Positions 35,294 to 43,794 are shown, numbered from the stretch's first letter. The stretch: 64,000 bases of DNA from Aquimarina algicola (GCF_006443095.1 NZ_VFWZ01000003.1:186001-250000); one strand, 5' to 3'. The notes: generated from the sequence alone by a model not told the origin. Numbers and translations are program-made.

Positions 35294-35400
35294 TTGGAAT
35301 AATTATCAACAAATATACAAGATTTTGGAATATTTCCAATTTTAACATAAATTCTTTTTAATATTTGTGGAAAAATTCCATAAATTTGGAAAAATTACAA
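35294..35400. promoter_or_regulatory. Operator array, TTGGAA-N3-TTCCAA type (four sites)
   Basis: Four related sites lie between the divergent repressor and the repair operon. B (35325-35339, TTGGAATATTTCCAA) has perfect 6-nt arms. C (35368-35380, TGGAAAAATTCCA) is perfect over 5-nt arms. D (35386-35400, TTGGAAAAATTACAA) has one mismatch. A (35294-35309, TTGGAATAATTATCAA) has one good half. Spacing between centres is about 31, 42 and 19 bp, near whole helical turns. Sites C and D lie just ahead of the DUF559 start at 35414. Confidence 0.75.
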
Positions 35401-35413
35401 ATACATACTACTC

Positions 35414-35794
35414 ATGACTTCACCAACTATCCCTATCCACCAAAGAGTATCAGAAAAAGTCATTAGATATTCGTTGGATAATGCTCAATTTGCTAAAGAT
35501 ACATTATATCAAGAATTAATTAAAAAAGAGTTTTATTTCACAAGAAATGAAAGTATCATGAATTACAATTTTGATTTTTATGCTCCAAAATTAAAAATTG
35601 CTATACAAGTTGATACATATGCACATGAGTTTTTAGATCATCATAATATAGATGCAACCAAAAAACTTTTTATAGCTTCTCTAGGGATTACAGTGTTTAG
35701 GTTTACAGATTATCAAATACTTACCGATATAGAAGAAATTATTAGAATATTAAAAAATCAAATAAAAACCACTACCCCGAATTATGTCATTTGA
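35414..35794 (+). CDS. DUF559/Vsr-like PDDEXK endonuclease-fold protein
   Basis: The 126-aa protein matches the DUF559 end of the Vsr/PDDEXK fold. An N-terminal helix rich in charged residues is followed by NYNFDFYAPKLKIAIQVDTYAHEF, matching VDFy-x4-lklaIEvDG-x2-H with D54 and D67 retained but Glu replaced by Gln65. It ends ASLGITVFRFTDYQI, matching l-x2-GitVlRf-x-n-x-ev. It may nick or bind DNA at lesions; the Gln raises doubt about catalysis. Its last 11 bp overlap the radical SAM gene, and it sits just downstream of the operator array. Confidence 0.7.
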   Translation: MTSPTIPIHQRVSEKVIRYSLDNAQFAKDTLYQELIKKEFYFTRNESIMNYNFDFYAPKLKIAIQVDTYAHEFLDHHNIDATKKLFIASLGITVFRFTDYQILTDIEEIIRILKNQIKTTTPNYVI

Positions 35795-37046
35795 AAGAAT
35801 TAGAGAAAAACTTTCGATTTTGGCAGATGCCGCAAAGTATGATGTCTCTTGTGCAAGTAGTGGTGGTAAAAGAAAAAATTCGAGCAAAGGATTAGGTAAC
35901 AATACCGGTATGGGTATTTGTCATAGTTATACAGAAGATGGACGTTGTGTTTCTTTACTCAAAATACTTTTAACCAATCATTGCATTTATGATTGCGCTT
36001 ATTGTGTAACGCGTAAAAGTAATGATATCAAAAGAGCTGCTTTCAAGATTCAAGAAGTTGTAGATCTCACTATTAACTTTTATCGACGCAATTATATCGA
36101 AGGATTGTTTTTAAGTTCTGGTATATTCAAAAATGCAGATTTTACAATGGAACGTCTGGTAGCTGTTGCTAAAAAACTAAGATTAGAAGAAAACTTTAAT
36201 GGATATATACACTTAAAATCTATTCCGGGAGCAAGCGATGAGCTTATGAGAGAAGCAGGTTTGTATGCCGATCGCTTGAGTGTAAATATAGAAATCCCTA
36301 CGGTATCAGGGTTACAGCTATTAGCTCCTGACAAAAAACATGAAGATTTTATAAAACCAATGGAAAAGGTTAAAAATGAAATCATTCAATACAAAGCAGA
36401 AAAAAAAATAATTAAAAGTACACCAAGATATGCTCCGGCAGGTCAAAGTACGCAAATGATTATTGGAGCTACCGGAGAAAGCGATCAGGAAATTATGTAT
36501 TCTGCTACTTATTATTATAAGAAATTCAATATGCGTAGGGTATATTATTCAGGTTATATCCCCGTATTAGAGGATAATCGATTACCCGCTATAGAAACAG
36601 AAGTCCCGATTTTGAGAGAAAATCGCTTATATCAAACAGATTGGTTACTGCGATTCTATGGATTTTCTGTAAACGAAATATTTAATAAAGATCACAAAAA
36701 TCTAGATTTGGATATAGACCCAAAACTTGGTTGGGCATTACGTAACCTACATGAATTTCCTATTGATATCAATACTGCTGATAAAAGAATGCTTGCCAGA
36801 ATACCGGGTATAGGAATGCAATCTGTTTCTAAAATACTGCAAGCTCGTAGATTTAGAAAATTAGATTGGTCACATCTCAAAGCAATAGGAATAGCATTAA
36901 ATAGAGCTCAATATTTTATTGTTTGTAATTCTAAAGATTTTTATAAAAAAGAACTCTCCCCTATCACACTTAAAAATATCATTATAAAATCAACGCATAG
37001 CAAGTACAAAAAACATTTTAGTCAACAATTAAGTCTCTTTACCTAA
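35784..37046 (+). CDS. Radical SAM putative DNA modification/repair protein (TIGR03916) with beta-clamp motif
   Basis: The 420-aa protein carries C67-x3-C71-x2-C74 (HCIYDCAYC), which binds the SAM-cleaving 4Fe-4S cluster. Before it lies ICHSYTEDGRCVSLLKILLTNHC with two further Cys. The partial TIM barrel spans about 60-260 (GLFLSSGI, IHLKSIPGAS, RLSVNIEIPTV). Near 320-350 is a helix-hairpin-helix DNA-binding motif (INTADKRMLARIPGIG). The final residues are QQLSLFT; QLSLF is the canonical beta-sliding-clamp peptide. Family members always occur with TIGR03915 proteins, and are predicted to repair or modify DNA bases; the reaction has not been shown. Confidence 0.92.
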   Translation: MSFERIREKLSILADAAKYDVSCASSGGKRKNSSKGLGNNTGMGICHSYTEDGRCVSLLKILLTNHCIYDCAYCVTRKSNDIKRAAFKIQEVVDLTINFYRRNYIEGLFLSSGIFKNADFTMERLVAVAKKLRLEENFNGYIHLKSIPGASDELMREAGLYADRLSVNIEIPTVSGLQLLAPDKKHEDFIKPMEKVKNEIIQYKAEKKIIKSTPRYAPAGQSTQMIIGATGESDQEIMYSATYYYKKFNMRRVYYSGYIPVLEDNRLPAIETEVPILRENRLYQTDWLLRFYGFSVNEIFNKDHKNLDLDIDPKLGWALRNLHEFPIDINTADKRMLARIPGIGMQSVSKILQARRFRKLDWSHLKAIGIALNRAQYFIVCNSKDFYKKELSPITLKNIIIKSTHSKYKKHFSQQLSLFT

Positions 37047-37055
37047 CATAATACT

Positions 37056-37832
37056 ATGGAACAACAAACTACTTTATTATATGATGGAAGTTTTGACGGA
37101 TTTTTATGTTGTATATACATGATTTATGATGAAAAAATCAAAAATCCCTTTATCAGAAGAGAATCAGAAAAAAGTCAGCAATTGTTTGAGAACATAGAAT
37201 ATGTTACTACTGAAAAGCAAAAATCAAAACGGGTTTGGCAGGGATTCATATTAAAAACTACTAGAAAACAGCAACTTGATATTTTTAAAACTTTTCTAAG
37301 CGAAATCAAAGGAGTAGAAAATACGTTGTTTAAATATATCCAGACAGTGTTTAATGATAACACCAAGTATCTAACAGATTATGGGAATAAAGATATTCTA
37401 AAAATATCTCAAGTAGCAAAGATGGTAGGTCGAGAAAAACACAGAATGGAGGCTTTTGTAAGATTTGTTCTTACCAAGGATAATATCTATATCGCAACTG
37501 TAACTCCAGACTTTAATGTATTACCTTTAATAATACCCCACTTCAAAGATCGATATGCAGATCAAAAATGGGTAATCTATGATGTAAAAAGAAACTACGG
37601 TATTTTTTATGACTTAAAAACCGTAGAAACCATTACTATGGATTATTTTTCGAAGTTAAACCATTCGATTTCTAAAGAAGCATACGCTGATAAAGAAAAT
37701 AGCTTTCAAGAATTGTGGTATACATATTATAAAAATGTTAATATAACTTCACGAAAGAATAAAAAATTACATCATCAACATTTACCAAAACGATATTGGA
37801 AATACCTTACTGAGAAGAGAAAAGACCTTTAA
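37056..37832 (+). CDS. TIGR03915 (DUF4130) DNA metabolism protein, partner of the radical SAM gene
   Basis: The 258-aa protein begins QTTLLYDGSFDGFLCCIYMIY, the start of the family, and ends LHHQHLPKRYWKYLTEK, the conserved C-terminus. In many genomes this domain is fused to a uracil-DNA glycosylase-like domain (TIGR03914); here it stands alone, so a glycosylase would have to be supplied elsewhere. Starts 9 bp after the rSAM gene, in the same operon. The family is thought to act in the same DNA transaction as its radical SAM partner, but no activity has been shown. Confidence 0.88.
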   Translation: MEQQTTLLYDGSFDGFLCCIYMIYDEKIKNPFIRRESEKSQQLFENIEYVTTEKQKSKRVWQGFILKTTRKQQLDIFKTFLSEIKGVENTLFKYIQTVFNDNTKYLTDYGNKDILKISQVAKMVGREKHRMEAFVRFVLTKDNIYIATVTPDFNVLPLIIPHFKDRYADQKWVIYDVKRNYGIFYDLKTVETITMDYFSKLNHSISKEAYADKENSFQELWYTYYKNVNITSRKNKKLHHQHLPKRYWKYLTEKRKDL

Positions 37833-38001
37833 TATCAAGGGGTAACAAATTTTTTGAATTGATTCTTTTTGAATTGAACAATACAAATGGGTTATTTTGC
37901 CACTCATGGTGTGTATTTTTTCCCCAGCATAAATTTCCAATAAAGGAAATAAAACACTATGTTTGACGTTAAATAACCAAAATTAACTATATCTATTCAT
38001 T

Positions 38002-38439
38002 ATGAAAAAAGTATTTTTAGGAGTATTAGCTCTAATGTTTTTAACAGTTATCTCTTGTAAAGAAGCTACAGACAAAGCAAAAGAAGGAGAAGAAAATGTA
38101 GAAGAAGTAGCTGAAGAAACTGCTGAAAAAGTAGAAGAAACTACTGAGGAAGTTGCTGAAAATGTAGAAGCTACAGGTGATGTACCTACTTTTAGTGATC
38201 CAGCTGTACAAGAGTACGTAAATGCATACGAAGAGTACATAGCTGAGTACACTAAGATCGTAGAAAGCAAAGATATGACTGCTTTTGCTGGTTTAAGCCA
38301 AAAAGGTCAAGACTTAGCTACAAAAGCTCAGGATATCTCTGGAAAATTAACTGGAGAGGATGCTAAATTGTGGACTGACTACATGACTGCTAGTTCTAAG
38401 AAAATGCAAGAACTTGCTGCAAAAATGACAGCTCAATAA
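38002..38439 (+). CDS. Coiled-coil lipoprotein
   Basis: The 145-aa protein has a lipoprotein signal with the Cys at residue 19 (LTVISCKEA). An acidic coiled-coil follows immediately, in which heptads of the type EEVAEETAEKVEETTEEVAE run for about 45 residues. A helical C-terminal domain (about 65-145) ends KMQELAAKMTAQ. The outline is that of flavobacterial murein-lipoprotein-like or YgdR-type helical lipoproteins, but there is no known homologue I can name. It has its own terminator. Confidence 0.75.
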   Translation: MKKVFLGVLALMFLTVISCKEATDKAKEGEENVEEVAEETAEKVEETTEEVAENVEATGDVPTFSDPAVQEYVNAYEEYIAEYTKIVESKDMTAFAGLSQKGQDLATKAQDISGKLTGEDAKLWTDYMTASSKKMQELAAKMTAQ

Positions 38440-38470
38440 GAAATAAATCTTAAACAGATTAAGATTTATA

Positions 38471-38502
38471 AAAACCATCTCAAAATTGAGATGGTTTTTT
38501 TA
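38471..38502. terminator. Strong bidirectional terminator
   Basis: AAAACCATCTCAA (38471-38483) pairs with TTGAGATGGTTTT (38486-38498), a 13-bp perfect stem with T-run on the right. It serves the lipoprotein gene and the convergent nitroreductase gene. Confidence 0.92.
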
Positions 38503-39066
38503 TTATAACCACTCTACCTTATTATCAATCGCATCTCTTTTTGATTGTATTTCTTCATCTTGATCATAATGCCCTAAGTATAGAAATCCCAGACAACGCT
38601 CTCCTTCTTCAAAATCAAAAAAATCGTCCATATAGTTAATTAGCTTTGGGCTGCTCCAATAGCATCCTACTTTGTGTGCCGTACAAGTAAGCCACATGTT
38701 TTGTACCGCCATTGCTGTAGAAGCTATCTCTTCCCATTCGGGGATACGTGCTTTAGCATCTCGCTGCATGCATATCGCAATGATAGCACTAGCTGCTTTA
38801 CAATTAGAAATTATCTTTTTATGCTTAAATGGAGAAAAATCCTGGTCTGTTGTTATATCTGTATAGGTATCTGACAAAAAAGTACCTAGTCGATCTTTTG
38901 CCTCGTTTTGAATAATTTTGAAACGCCAAGGTTGGGTAAGTCTATGTGTAGGTGCCCAATTCGCATTTTCTAGCAGCATCTTTATAAACTCTTTTGAGAC
39001 TGGTTTTTCGTTATATTGAGGTGGAAAAATTGATCTCCTTCCTCTAATAATTTCATTTATATTCAT
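38503..39066 (-). CDS. Nitroreductase family protein
   Basis: The 187-aa protein is FMN-dependent. Landmarks are RGRRSIFPPQYNEKPVS near the N-terminus, with the FMN phosphate-binding Arg residues, then LENANWAPTHRLTQPWRF and STAMAVQNMWLTCTAHKVGCYWSSP, and it ends GFLYLGHYD. This is the usual two-electron nitroreductase or flavin reductase plan. Substrate and physiological role cannot be inferred. It is a single gene. Confidence 0.92.
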   Translation of the reverse strand: MNINEIIRGRRSIFPPQYNEKPVSKEFIKMLLENANWAPTHRLTQPWRFKIIQNEAKDRLGTFLSDTYTDITTDQDFSPFKHKKIISNCKAASAIIAICMQRDAKARIPEWEEIASTAMAVQNMWLTCTAHKVGCYWSSPKLINYMDDFFDFEEGERCLGFLYLGHYDQDEEIQSKRDAIDNKVEWL

Positions 39067-39135
39067 ATGTTTTTTTGTAAAGTTATTATTATTGTAAAGA
39101 CTAAAAATCTGAATACAAACAATTAATATAATATT

Positions 39136-39843
39136 GTGAATCTAAGGGTTCGATTAGATACTAAAGAACAACTTGATAATTTTTCATTATCAGGCTCTTC
39201 TTTACACAAAACTTTATCTAGTTTACGACTAATAAACATACTCTTTGGGAACCGCAGACAACTTAGCAAAGCAATTTTAAAGTATTGTAAACAACATTCT
39301 TATCAAAAAACATTTCGTATCGTAGACTTAGGTTGTGGTGGTGGTGACTGCCTGATGTATATTTCTAAAAAACTAAATAAACATGGTATAGATGCTTCTT
39401 TTACAGGGATAGACGCCAATCCTGAAAGCATCTCTATTGCTACTCAAAAAACGCTAAAGACGAACAACATAAAGTTTTTGGTTCAAGATATTTTGGAAGA
39501 AAACTTTACTTTACCAGAATGTGACATTCTCGTGAGTAGTCATTTTATTTATCATTTTAAAGATAAAGAACTTATATCTTTTCTAGAAGGCTTACCTCAT
39601 CAGAATGTAAAGCATGTTATTTTAAGTGAATTGTACAGAAGTAAAATGGCTTATTTATTATTTAAAACCGTTAGATATCTATTACCCATTACAAACATGG
39701 CAAAAGAAGATGGTCTAATTGCTATACGCAGAGCTTTTTCACAACAAGAATTAGAAACCATTATTCATAAAAGCGGATACACATCTTATACGATTAGTAC
39801 AAAACCTTTTTTTAGATTTACAGCAGAAATTAACATACAATAA
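39136..39843 (+). CDS. Class I SAM-dependent methyltransferase
   Basis: The 235-aa protein starts at GTG 39136. The SAM-binding motif is RIVDLGCGGGDCLMYISKKL, followed by a second strand FTGIDANPESISIA and the post-motif CDILVSSHFIYHF. The C-terminal half is helix-rich (MAYLLFKTVRYLLP). In Bacteroidetes such enzymes often sit in type III PKS/flexirubin-type or lipid loci, but no PKS is present here. Its stop overlaps the ATG of the following membrane protein (TAATG), so the two form a coupled pair. Confidence 0.88.
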   Translation: MNLRVRLDTKEQLDNFSLSGSSLHKTLSSLRLINILFGNRRQLSKAILKYCKQHSYQKTFRIVDLGCGGGDCLMYISKKLNKHGIDASFTGIDANPESISIATQKTLKTNNIKFLVQDILEENFTLPECDILVSSHFIYHFKDKELISFLEGLPHQNVKHVILSELYRSKMAYLLFKTVRYLLPITNMAKEDGLIAIRRAFSQQELETIIHKSGYTSYTISTKPFFRFTAEINIQ

Positions 39844-40274
39844 TGAAAAATATATTCCTTACAAGCATAAAAACAATACAGCAAACACCAAAGACAATGT
39901 TGGCTACCTACGCTACTATTTATTTTCTTTGGGGATTGGGAATGAATTGGTTTGGTGCAGAAGTTGAAATCGCAAGATTTTCTTATTGGTGGCAGGTAAT
40001 CACCTGTTATATCCTTTATATGGTTCCTATCTCTATACTACTTAAAAAATACTCTTTTTTTAATCAATATGCATACGGTCTCGTTGCCATGGGAATATTA
40101 GAATTTCTCGGCTATTGGCTACAAACTTCTTATGCATATCCCGATAATATTTTAGACAAATTATTTAACCCACAAAACTTCAGTTTGGGTATGGCTATGT
40201 TTTTTGCACTTTATTTTCCTGCGGGAAACTGGTTAGTCAACAAAGTACACAACGCGGTATTTCAAAAAAAATAA
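39843..40274 (+). CDS. Small membrane protein coupled to methyltransferase
   Basis: The 143-aa protein has about four hydrophobic segments: near 18-36 (MLATYATIYFLWGLGMNWF), 48-66 (WWQVITCYILYMVPISILL), 74-92 (QYAYGLVAMGILEFLGYWL) and 115-131. No catalytic motif is visible. I do not recognise the family. It is translationally coupled to the methyltransferase and may act with it on a membrane lipid or pigment. Confidence 0.65.
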   Translation: MKNIFLTSIKTIQQTPKTMLATYATIYFLWGLGMNWFGAEVEIARFSYWWQVITCYILYMVPISILLKKYSFFNQYAYGLVAMGILEFLGYWLQTSYAYPDNILDKLFNPQNFSLGMAMFFALYFPAGNWLVNKVHNAVFQKK

Positions 40275-40282
40275 TTATAATT

Positions 40283-41410
40283 TTACTTTCTGGGAACCAG
40301 AACAAATTGCTTTTTACCTTGTTTTTTGATACGATATTTATTTTCTAAATCACCGGCTCCTTCTAAGTCTAATTCATCGGCAATAAAAGACAACCAATCT
40401 TGCCTGTCTACAATTGCATTATCTAATATCGCGTCAGATAAGTTTGCATCTATTAATTTTGCTCCCCATAATATTGCTTCAGAAAGGTCTGCACCCGATA
40501 AATCTGATCCGGATAGATTTGAATTTGTAAGGTCTGCTCCTGCTAGTTCTGCATTTTTAAGGTTAGATTCGATCAACCTGGCTCGTTTGAGGTCTGCATC
40601 AGAAAGATTAATTTTATGCATATTAGCACCTTTAAGTTCACTGTTTCCTAGATTGGCAGCTGGCATATTAGCATTAGAAAGGTTTGCATAATTTAACTTC
40701 GCATACTTTAAATACACTCCTCTCCCTAATGAAACTTCTTTAAGGTAGCTATACTCAAAATCTCCTGCATAAAAAATATCACTCAAAGATTGTTGTCCCA
40801 AGTCACTTTTGATCAAACTATATAATAATTGCCCTCTTTCTGAACTTATTTTTTCTTCAATTAACTGACCATCTTCTATATACTGGTAAGGCTTCATTGC
40901 TCTCGATAAACTTACAATTCTAGCTTGAAGCGTATTACTAATATTATTTTTGGAGTTTGTACCTTTATACTTTAATTCTTCATTGAGATCTCCTAATACA
41001 TTATCCATTACAAATACAAGAGAAGATCTACGGTCTGCTTCGACTAAATTATTTTGATTTTCGATAAACTTATTTTGATTCATTAGCAGTTTTGTTTGAA
41101 AAATCAACACTGCGGCAGGCACTACCCCAACTAAAAAAGCAAATAATCCAATTCGGGTTATTCTCCAAATTATACTTGATGATACATCCGATACTGTATC
41201 GACAGATACCGTTTTATATTCTTTGTATTCTGTAATCGCATTATTAATGCTTTTTTTGAGTCGAGAACCTAAAATGGGAACACTAGATCTTTTTAGCAAC
41301 CACCATCTAAACCTTCGTTTTCTCTCATTTCCTCTATTTATTTTATCTAATTTATCTTGAAGAAGTTTGTTTTCTTTTTTTAATCTTTCAATGTATTCTT
41401 GCTCGTTCAC
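40283..41410 (-). CDS. Pentapeptide-repeat membrane protein
   Basis: The 375-aa protein starts with a charged coiled-coil (about 1-45), then one transmembrane helix (IGLFAFLVGVVPAAVLIFQTKLL, about 88-110). A further helical part leads into the pentapeptide-repeat beta-helix at about 220-345, made of A[D/N]Lxx units such as LSNANMPAANLGNSELKGAN and SGSDLSGADLSEA. It is anchored, with the repeat solenoid on one side of the membrane. Function is unknown; some pentapeptide proteins mimic DNA or protect gyrase, but membrane-anchored types do not fit that. Confidence 0.88.
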   Translation of the reverse strand: MNEQEYIERLKKENKLLQDKLDKINRGNERKRRFRWWLLKRSSVPILGSRLKKSINNAITEYKEYKTVSVDTVSDVSSSIIWRITRIGLFAFLVGVVPAAVLIFQTKLLMNQNKFIENQNNLVEADRRSSLVFVMDNVLGDLNEELKYKGTNSKNNISNTLQARIVSLSRAMKPYQYIEDGQLIEEKISSERGQLLYSLIKSDLGQQSLSDIFYAGDFEYSYLKEVSLGRGVYLKYAKLNYANLSNANMPAANLGNSELKGANMHKINLSDADLKRARLIESNLKNAELAGADLTNSNLSGSDLSGADLSEAILWGAKLIDANLSDAILDNAIVDRQDWLSFIADELDLEGAGDLENKYRIKKQGKKQFVLVPRK

Positions 41411-41506
41411 GTTATCTTGATTTGGTTATTTGAGACGGTAATATATAAAAAGATCTTTTGATCAAAAAAGAAAGTTTTTTCAAACAGAGTGTTTAAAGCC
41501 TGTATA

Positions 41507-41734
41507 TTACTTTTGATTTACGTAGGTAGTGATATCTTCTGCTATATCTTTCAAAAGGGATTCTTTGTGGTCTTCTTCTACGAGATTCATTGTATTGATT
41601 AGCAACTTCATATAACCTAAAACGTATTCTTTTTTCTTTGAATCGTTTACATATTCTTTACCTTCAATTATGATAAAAGTAATCAAATTACGAATGATCA
41701 ATTTTATATCTGTTATATCTAAATCCTTATCCAT
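41507..41734 (-). CDS. Small hypothetical protein
   Basis: The 75-aa protein starts with an acidic region (MDKDLDITDIKLIIRN), and is helical throughout, with LITFIIIEGKEYV and a regular charge pattern. There is no transmembrane helix or known motif. Coding appearance is good (ATG start, charge balance, no competing frame), but family is unknown. Confidence 0.45.
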   Translation of the reverse strand: MDKDLDITDIKLIIRNLITFIIIEGKEYVNDSKKKEYVLGYMKLLINTMNLVEEDHKESLLKDIAEDITTYVNQK

Positions 41735-41964
41735 ATCAATACAATAAGATATTTTAAAAACTTTGTAGAAGATATAAGTTTAAAACATGGATCTTGAAAA
41801 GTGATTGTGATAAAATAGCGTTATCTAGATGAAATACTTTTTAATACGATATAAAACATTAATGCCTTTCAAAAAAGATAAATCACTAATACTCAAAACT
41901 TTTAAAAAAAATAATCGCCGATGTTATCCATCAGCGACTATTCATGCATATAAAAGAGTTTGTA

Positions 41965-42165
41965 TTAAATTCTATTTCTCTTTACTCGTGCTTCTTTCAG
42001 TTTATATTCTTCAGAACATTTTAATAACATCAAGCATACCAATACAAATGCTGAAGCTAAAATCTTGTCCATCAAAAAGTTATTATTGAAAAAAGAAAGT
42101 ATAATAACAAATACTATAAAAGAAGTACCAAGTATTGTATAAAAAATTGTTTTTGAGGTAATCAT
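41965..42165 (-). CDS. Small two-helix membrane protein
   Basis: The 66-aa protein has two hydrophobic spans (FYTILGTSFIVFVIILSFF and ILASAFVLVCLMLLKC) joined by NNNFLMDK, with a charged C-terminal tail EEYKLKEARVKRNR. An overlapping rightward frame (41829-42089) has less protein-like composition, so the leftward frame is preferred. Function unknown. Confidence 0.5.
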   Translation of the reverse strand: MITSKTIFYTILGTSFIVFVIILSFFNNNFLMDKILASAFVLVCLMLLKCSEEYKLKEARVKRNRI

Positions 42166-42195
42166 TTTATTTTGCTAAAAAATTAAATCAATATA

Positions 42196-43632
42196 TTATT
42201 GTCCTTGTCCTAAAGAAAATGATGGTTTTCCATCAAAAGCATACAAATGCTCTGTTTTGATAAAATCTATATCATTTTCGAATGCGTTTTTTAGTAAATC
42301 AATGATATGTTCTTTTTCTGTGTTACTACCTTGAGTTGCACTATATCTACAACGCCAATGATCTGTACAAAAAGTTTCATCAAATCCGTTAGGCCAAACT
42401 TTTATACCTCTATTCGTAATCATTGTTAATTCTAGCTCACCAGTATTCAACTCTTGTAATTTAGAAGCTATTTCATCCGCATCAAAACCTGGCCAATGCA
42501 CAAACATATCAACGCCCATTAGTTCCTTTTTTGCCAAAGGTTTACGTTCATACCTTGGTAATCGAATTGGGCTACTATCTTCATAAATCACAGCTTTTAG
42601 GTTTTTGGGAGTTTTACCAAGGTTATCAATAACGGCTTTTGCAAATTCTTTGGTACCAACTTTTTCTTTGCTTACACTATCTTTATAGATATCGTAGGTA
42701 TGCACTCCTTCTTCTATTGTAGTTAACCATGCATTTTTAACTTTTTCGGCTACTTTTGTTTGTCCGAGATGAGTAAGCATCATAATTGCTCCTTGTAATA
42801 AACCTGATGGATTTGCTAAATTTTGTCCTGCTCGTCTTGGGGCAGAACCATGTATCGCTTCAAACATTGCACATTCTTCTCCTATATTTGCCGATCCTGC
42901 TAAACCTACGGACCCCGTAATTTGAGCGGCAACATCAGACATGATATCTCCATAAAGATTTGGCATTACGATTACATCAAATGCTTCTGGAGTATCTGCC
43001 ATTTTTGCTGCTCCTATATCTACAATCCAATGTTCGTTCACTATATCTGGATACTCTTCTGAAATCTCTTTAAAAACTTGATGAAACAATCCATCTGTTT
43101 GCTTCATTATATTATCTTTAGTAAAGCAAGTTACTTTCTTACGATTGTATTTTTTTGCGTACTCAAAAGCATATCTAATAATTTTTTCGCAGCCCGGTCT
43201 ACTTATTAATTTTAAACACTGCATCACCTCATCAGTTTGTTGATGTTCTATCCCCGCATACAAATCTTCTTCATTTTCTCTTATGATCACAATATCCATA
43301 TCAGGATGTTTTGTTTTGATAAATGGATGAAGGCTACTGCATGGTCTTACATTGGCATATAAACCCAGAAATTTTCTTGTTGTAACATTTAGGCTTTTGT
43401 ATCCTTTTCCTTGTGGAGTTGTAATTGGTGCTTTTAAAAATATTTTATTTTTTCGAATTGTATCCCATGATGTTTCTGAAATCCCAGACGTATTACCATC
43501 CAGATACACTTTCTCTCCAATCTCTATTTCTTCAATTTTTAATTGAGCTCCGGCTGCCATAATAATTTCTAAAGTAGCATCCATAATTTCTGGCCCAATT
43601 CCATCTCCTTTTGCAATCGTGATTGTATCCAT
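42196..43632 (-). CDS. icd: NADP-dependent isocitrate dehydrogenase (Thermus-type, with C-terminal extension)
   Basis: The 478-aa protein opens TITIAKGDGIGPEIMDATLEII, and has RENEEDLYAGIEH with the substrate Arg/Glu, KKVTCFTKDNIMK with the catalytic Lys, and DVIVMPNLYGDIMSDVAAQITGSVGLAGSANIG with metal Asp residues. The cofactor loop follows at MFEAIHGSAPRRAG. The last 130 residues form the extra domain seen in Thermus/Bacteroidetes-type enzymes, ending in a Gly-rich LGQGQ. It converts isocitrate to 2-oxoglutarate. Some isopropylmalate or tartrate dehydrogenases look alike, but the extension favours ICDH. Confidence 0.93.
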   Translation of the reverse strand: MDTITIAKGDGIGPEIMDATLEIIMAAGAQLKIEEIEIGEKVYLDGNTSGISETSWDTIRKNKIFLKAPITTPQGKGYKSLNVTTRKFLGLYANVRPCSSLHPFIKTKHPDMDIVIIRENEEDLYAGIEHQQTDEVMQCLKLISRPGCEKIIRYAFEYAKKYNRKKVTCFTKDNIMKQTDGLFHQVFKEISEEYPDIVNEHWIVDIGAAKMADTPEAFDVIVMPNLYGDIMSDVAAQITGSVGLAGSANIGEECAMFEAIHGSAPRRAGQNLANPSGLLQGAIMMLTHLGQTKVAEKVKNAWLTTIEEGVHTYDIYKDSVSKEKVGTKEFAKAVIDNLGKTPKNLKAVIYEDSSPIRLPRYERKPLAKKELMGVDMFVHWPGFDADEIASKLQELNTGELELTMITNRGIKVWPNGFDETFCTDHWRCRYSATQGSNTEKEHIIDLLKNAFENDIDFIKTEHLYAFDGKPSFSLGQGQ

Positions 43633-43762
43633 AAAAAGTTTTTGTTTTAGAATTACATTGCAAATGTGAGAAGAGTTTCTTATTAATTTTTATTTATATT
43701 AATTATATAAAACATAAATAAAATTAATGCTTCATTTTTTTTAAGTTCTTTTAAATAAGCAA

Positions 43763-43794
43763 AAAAGGTGATCTAAATACTTAGACCACCTTTT
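43763..43794 (-). terminator. Terminator of the 43.9-44.3 kb membrane gene
   Basis: AAAAGGTGATCTAA (43763-43776) pairs with TTAGACCACCTTTT (43781-43794) with one mismatch, and reading leftward it ends in a T-run. It lies 106 bp past the stop of the leftward membrane gene. Confidence 0.8.

Noticed and set aside
41440..41500. Short A/T-rich hairpin near a GATC-rich stretch
   Set aside because: Stem is short and not followed by a clear T-run on the relevant strand; not a convincing terminator.
41829..42089. 86-aa rightward frame opposite the two-helix protein
   Set aside because: Its composition is less protein-like than that of the leftward frame, which has two clean transmembrane spans; only one can be real.
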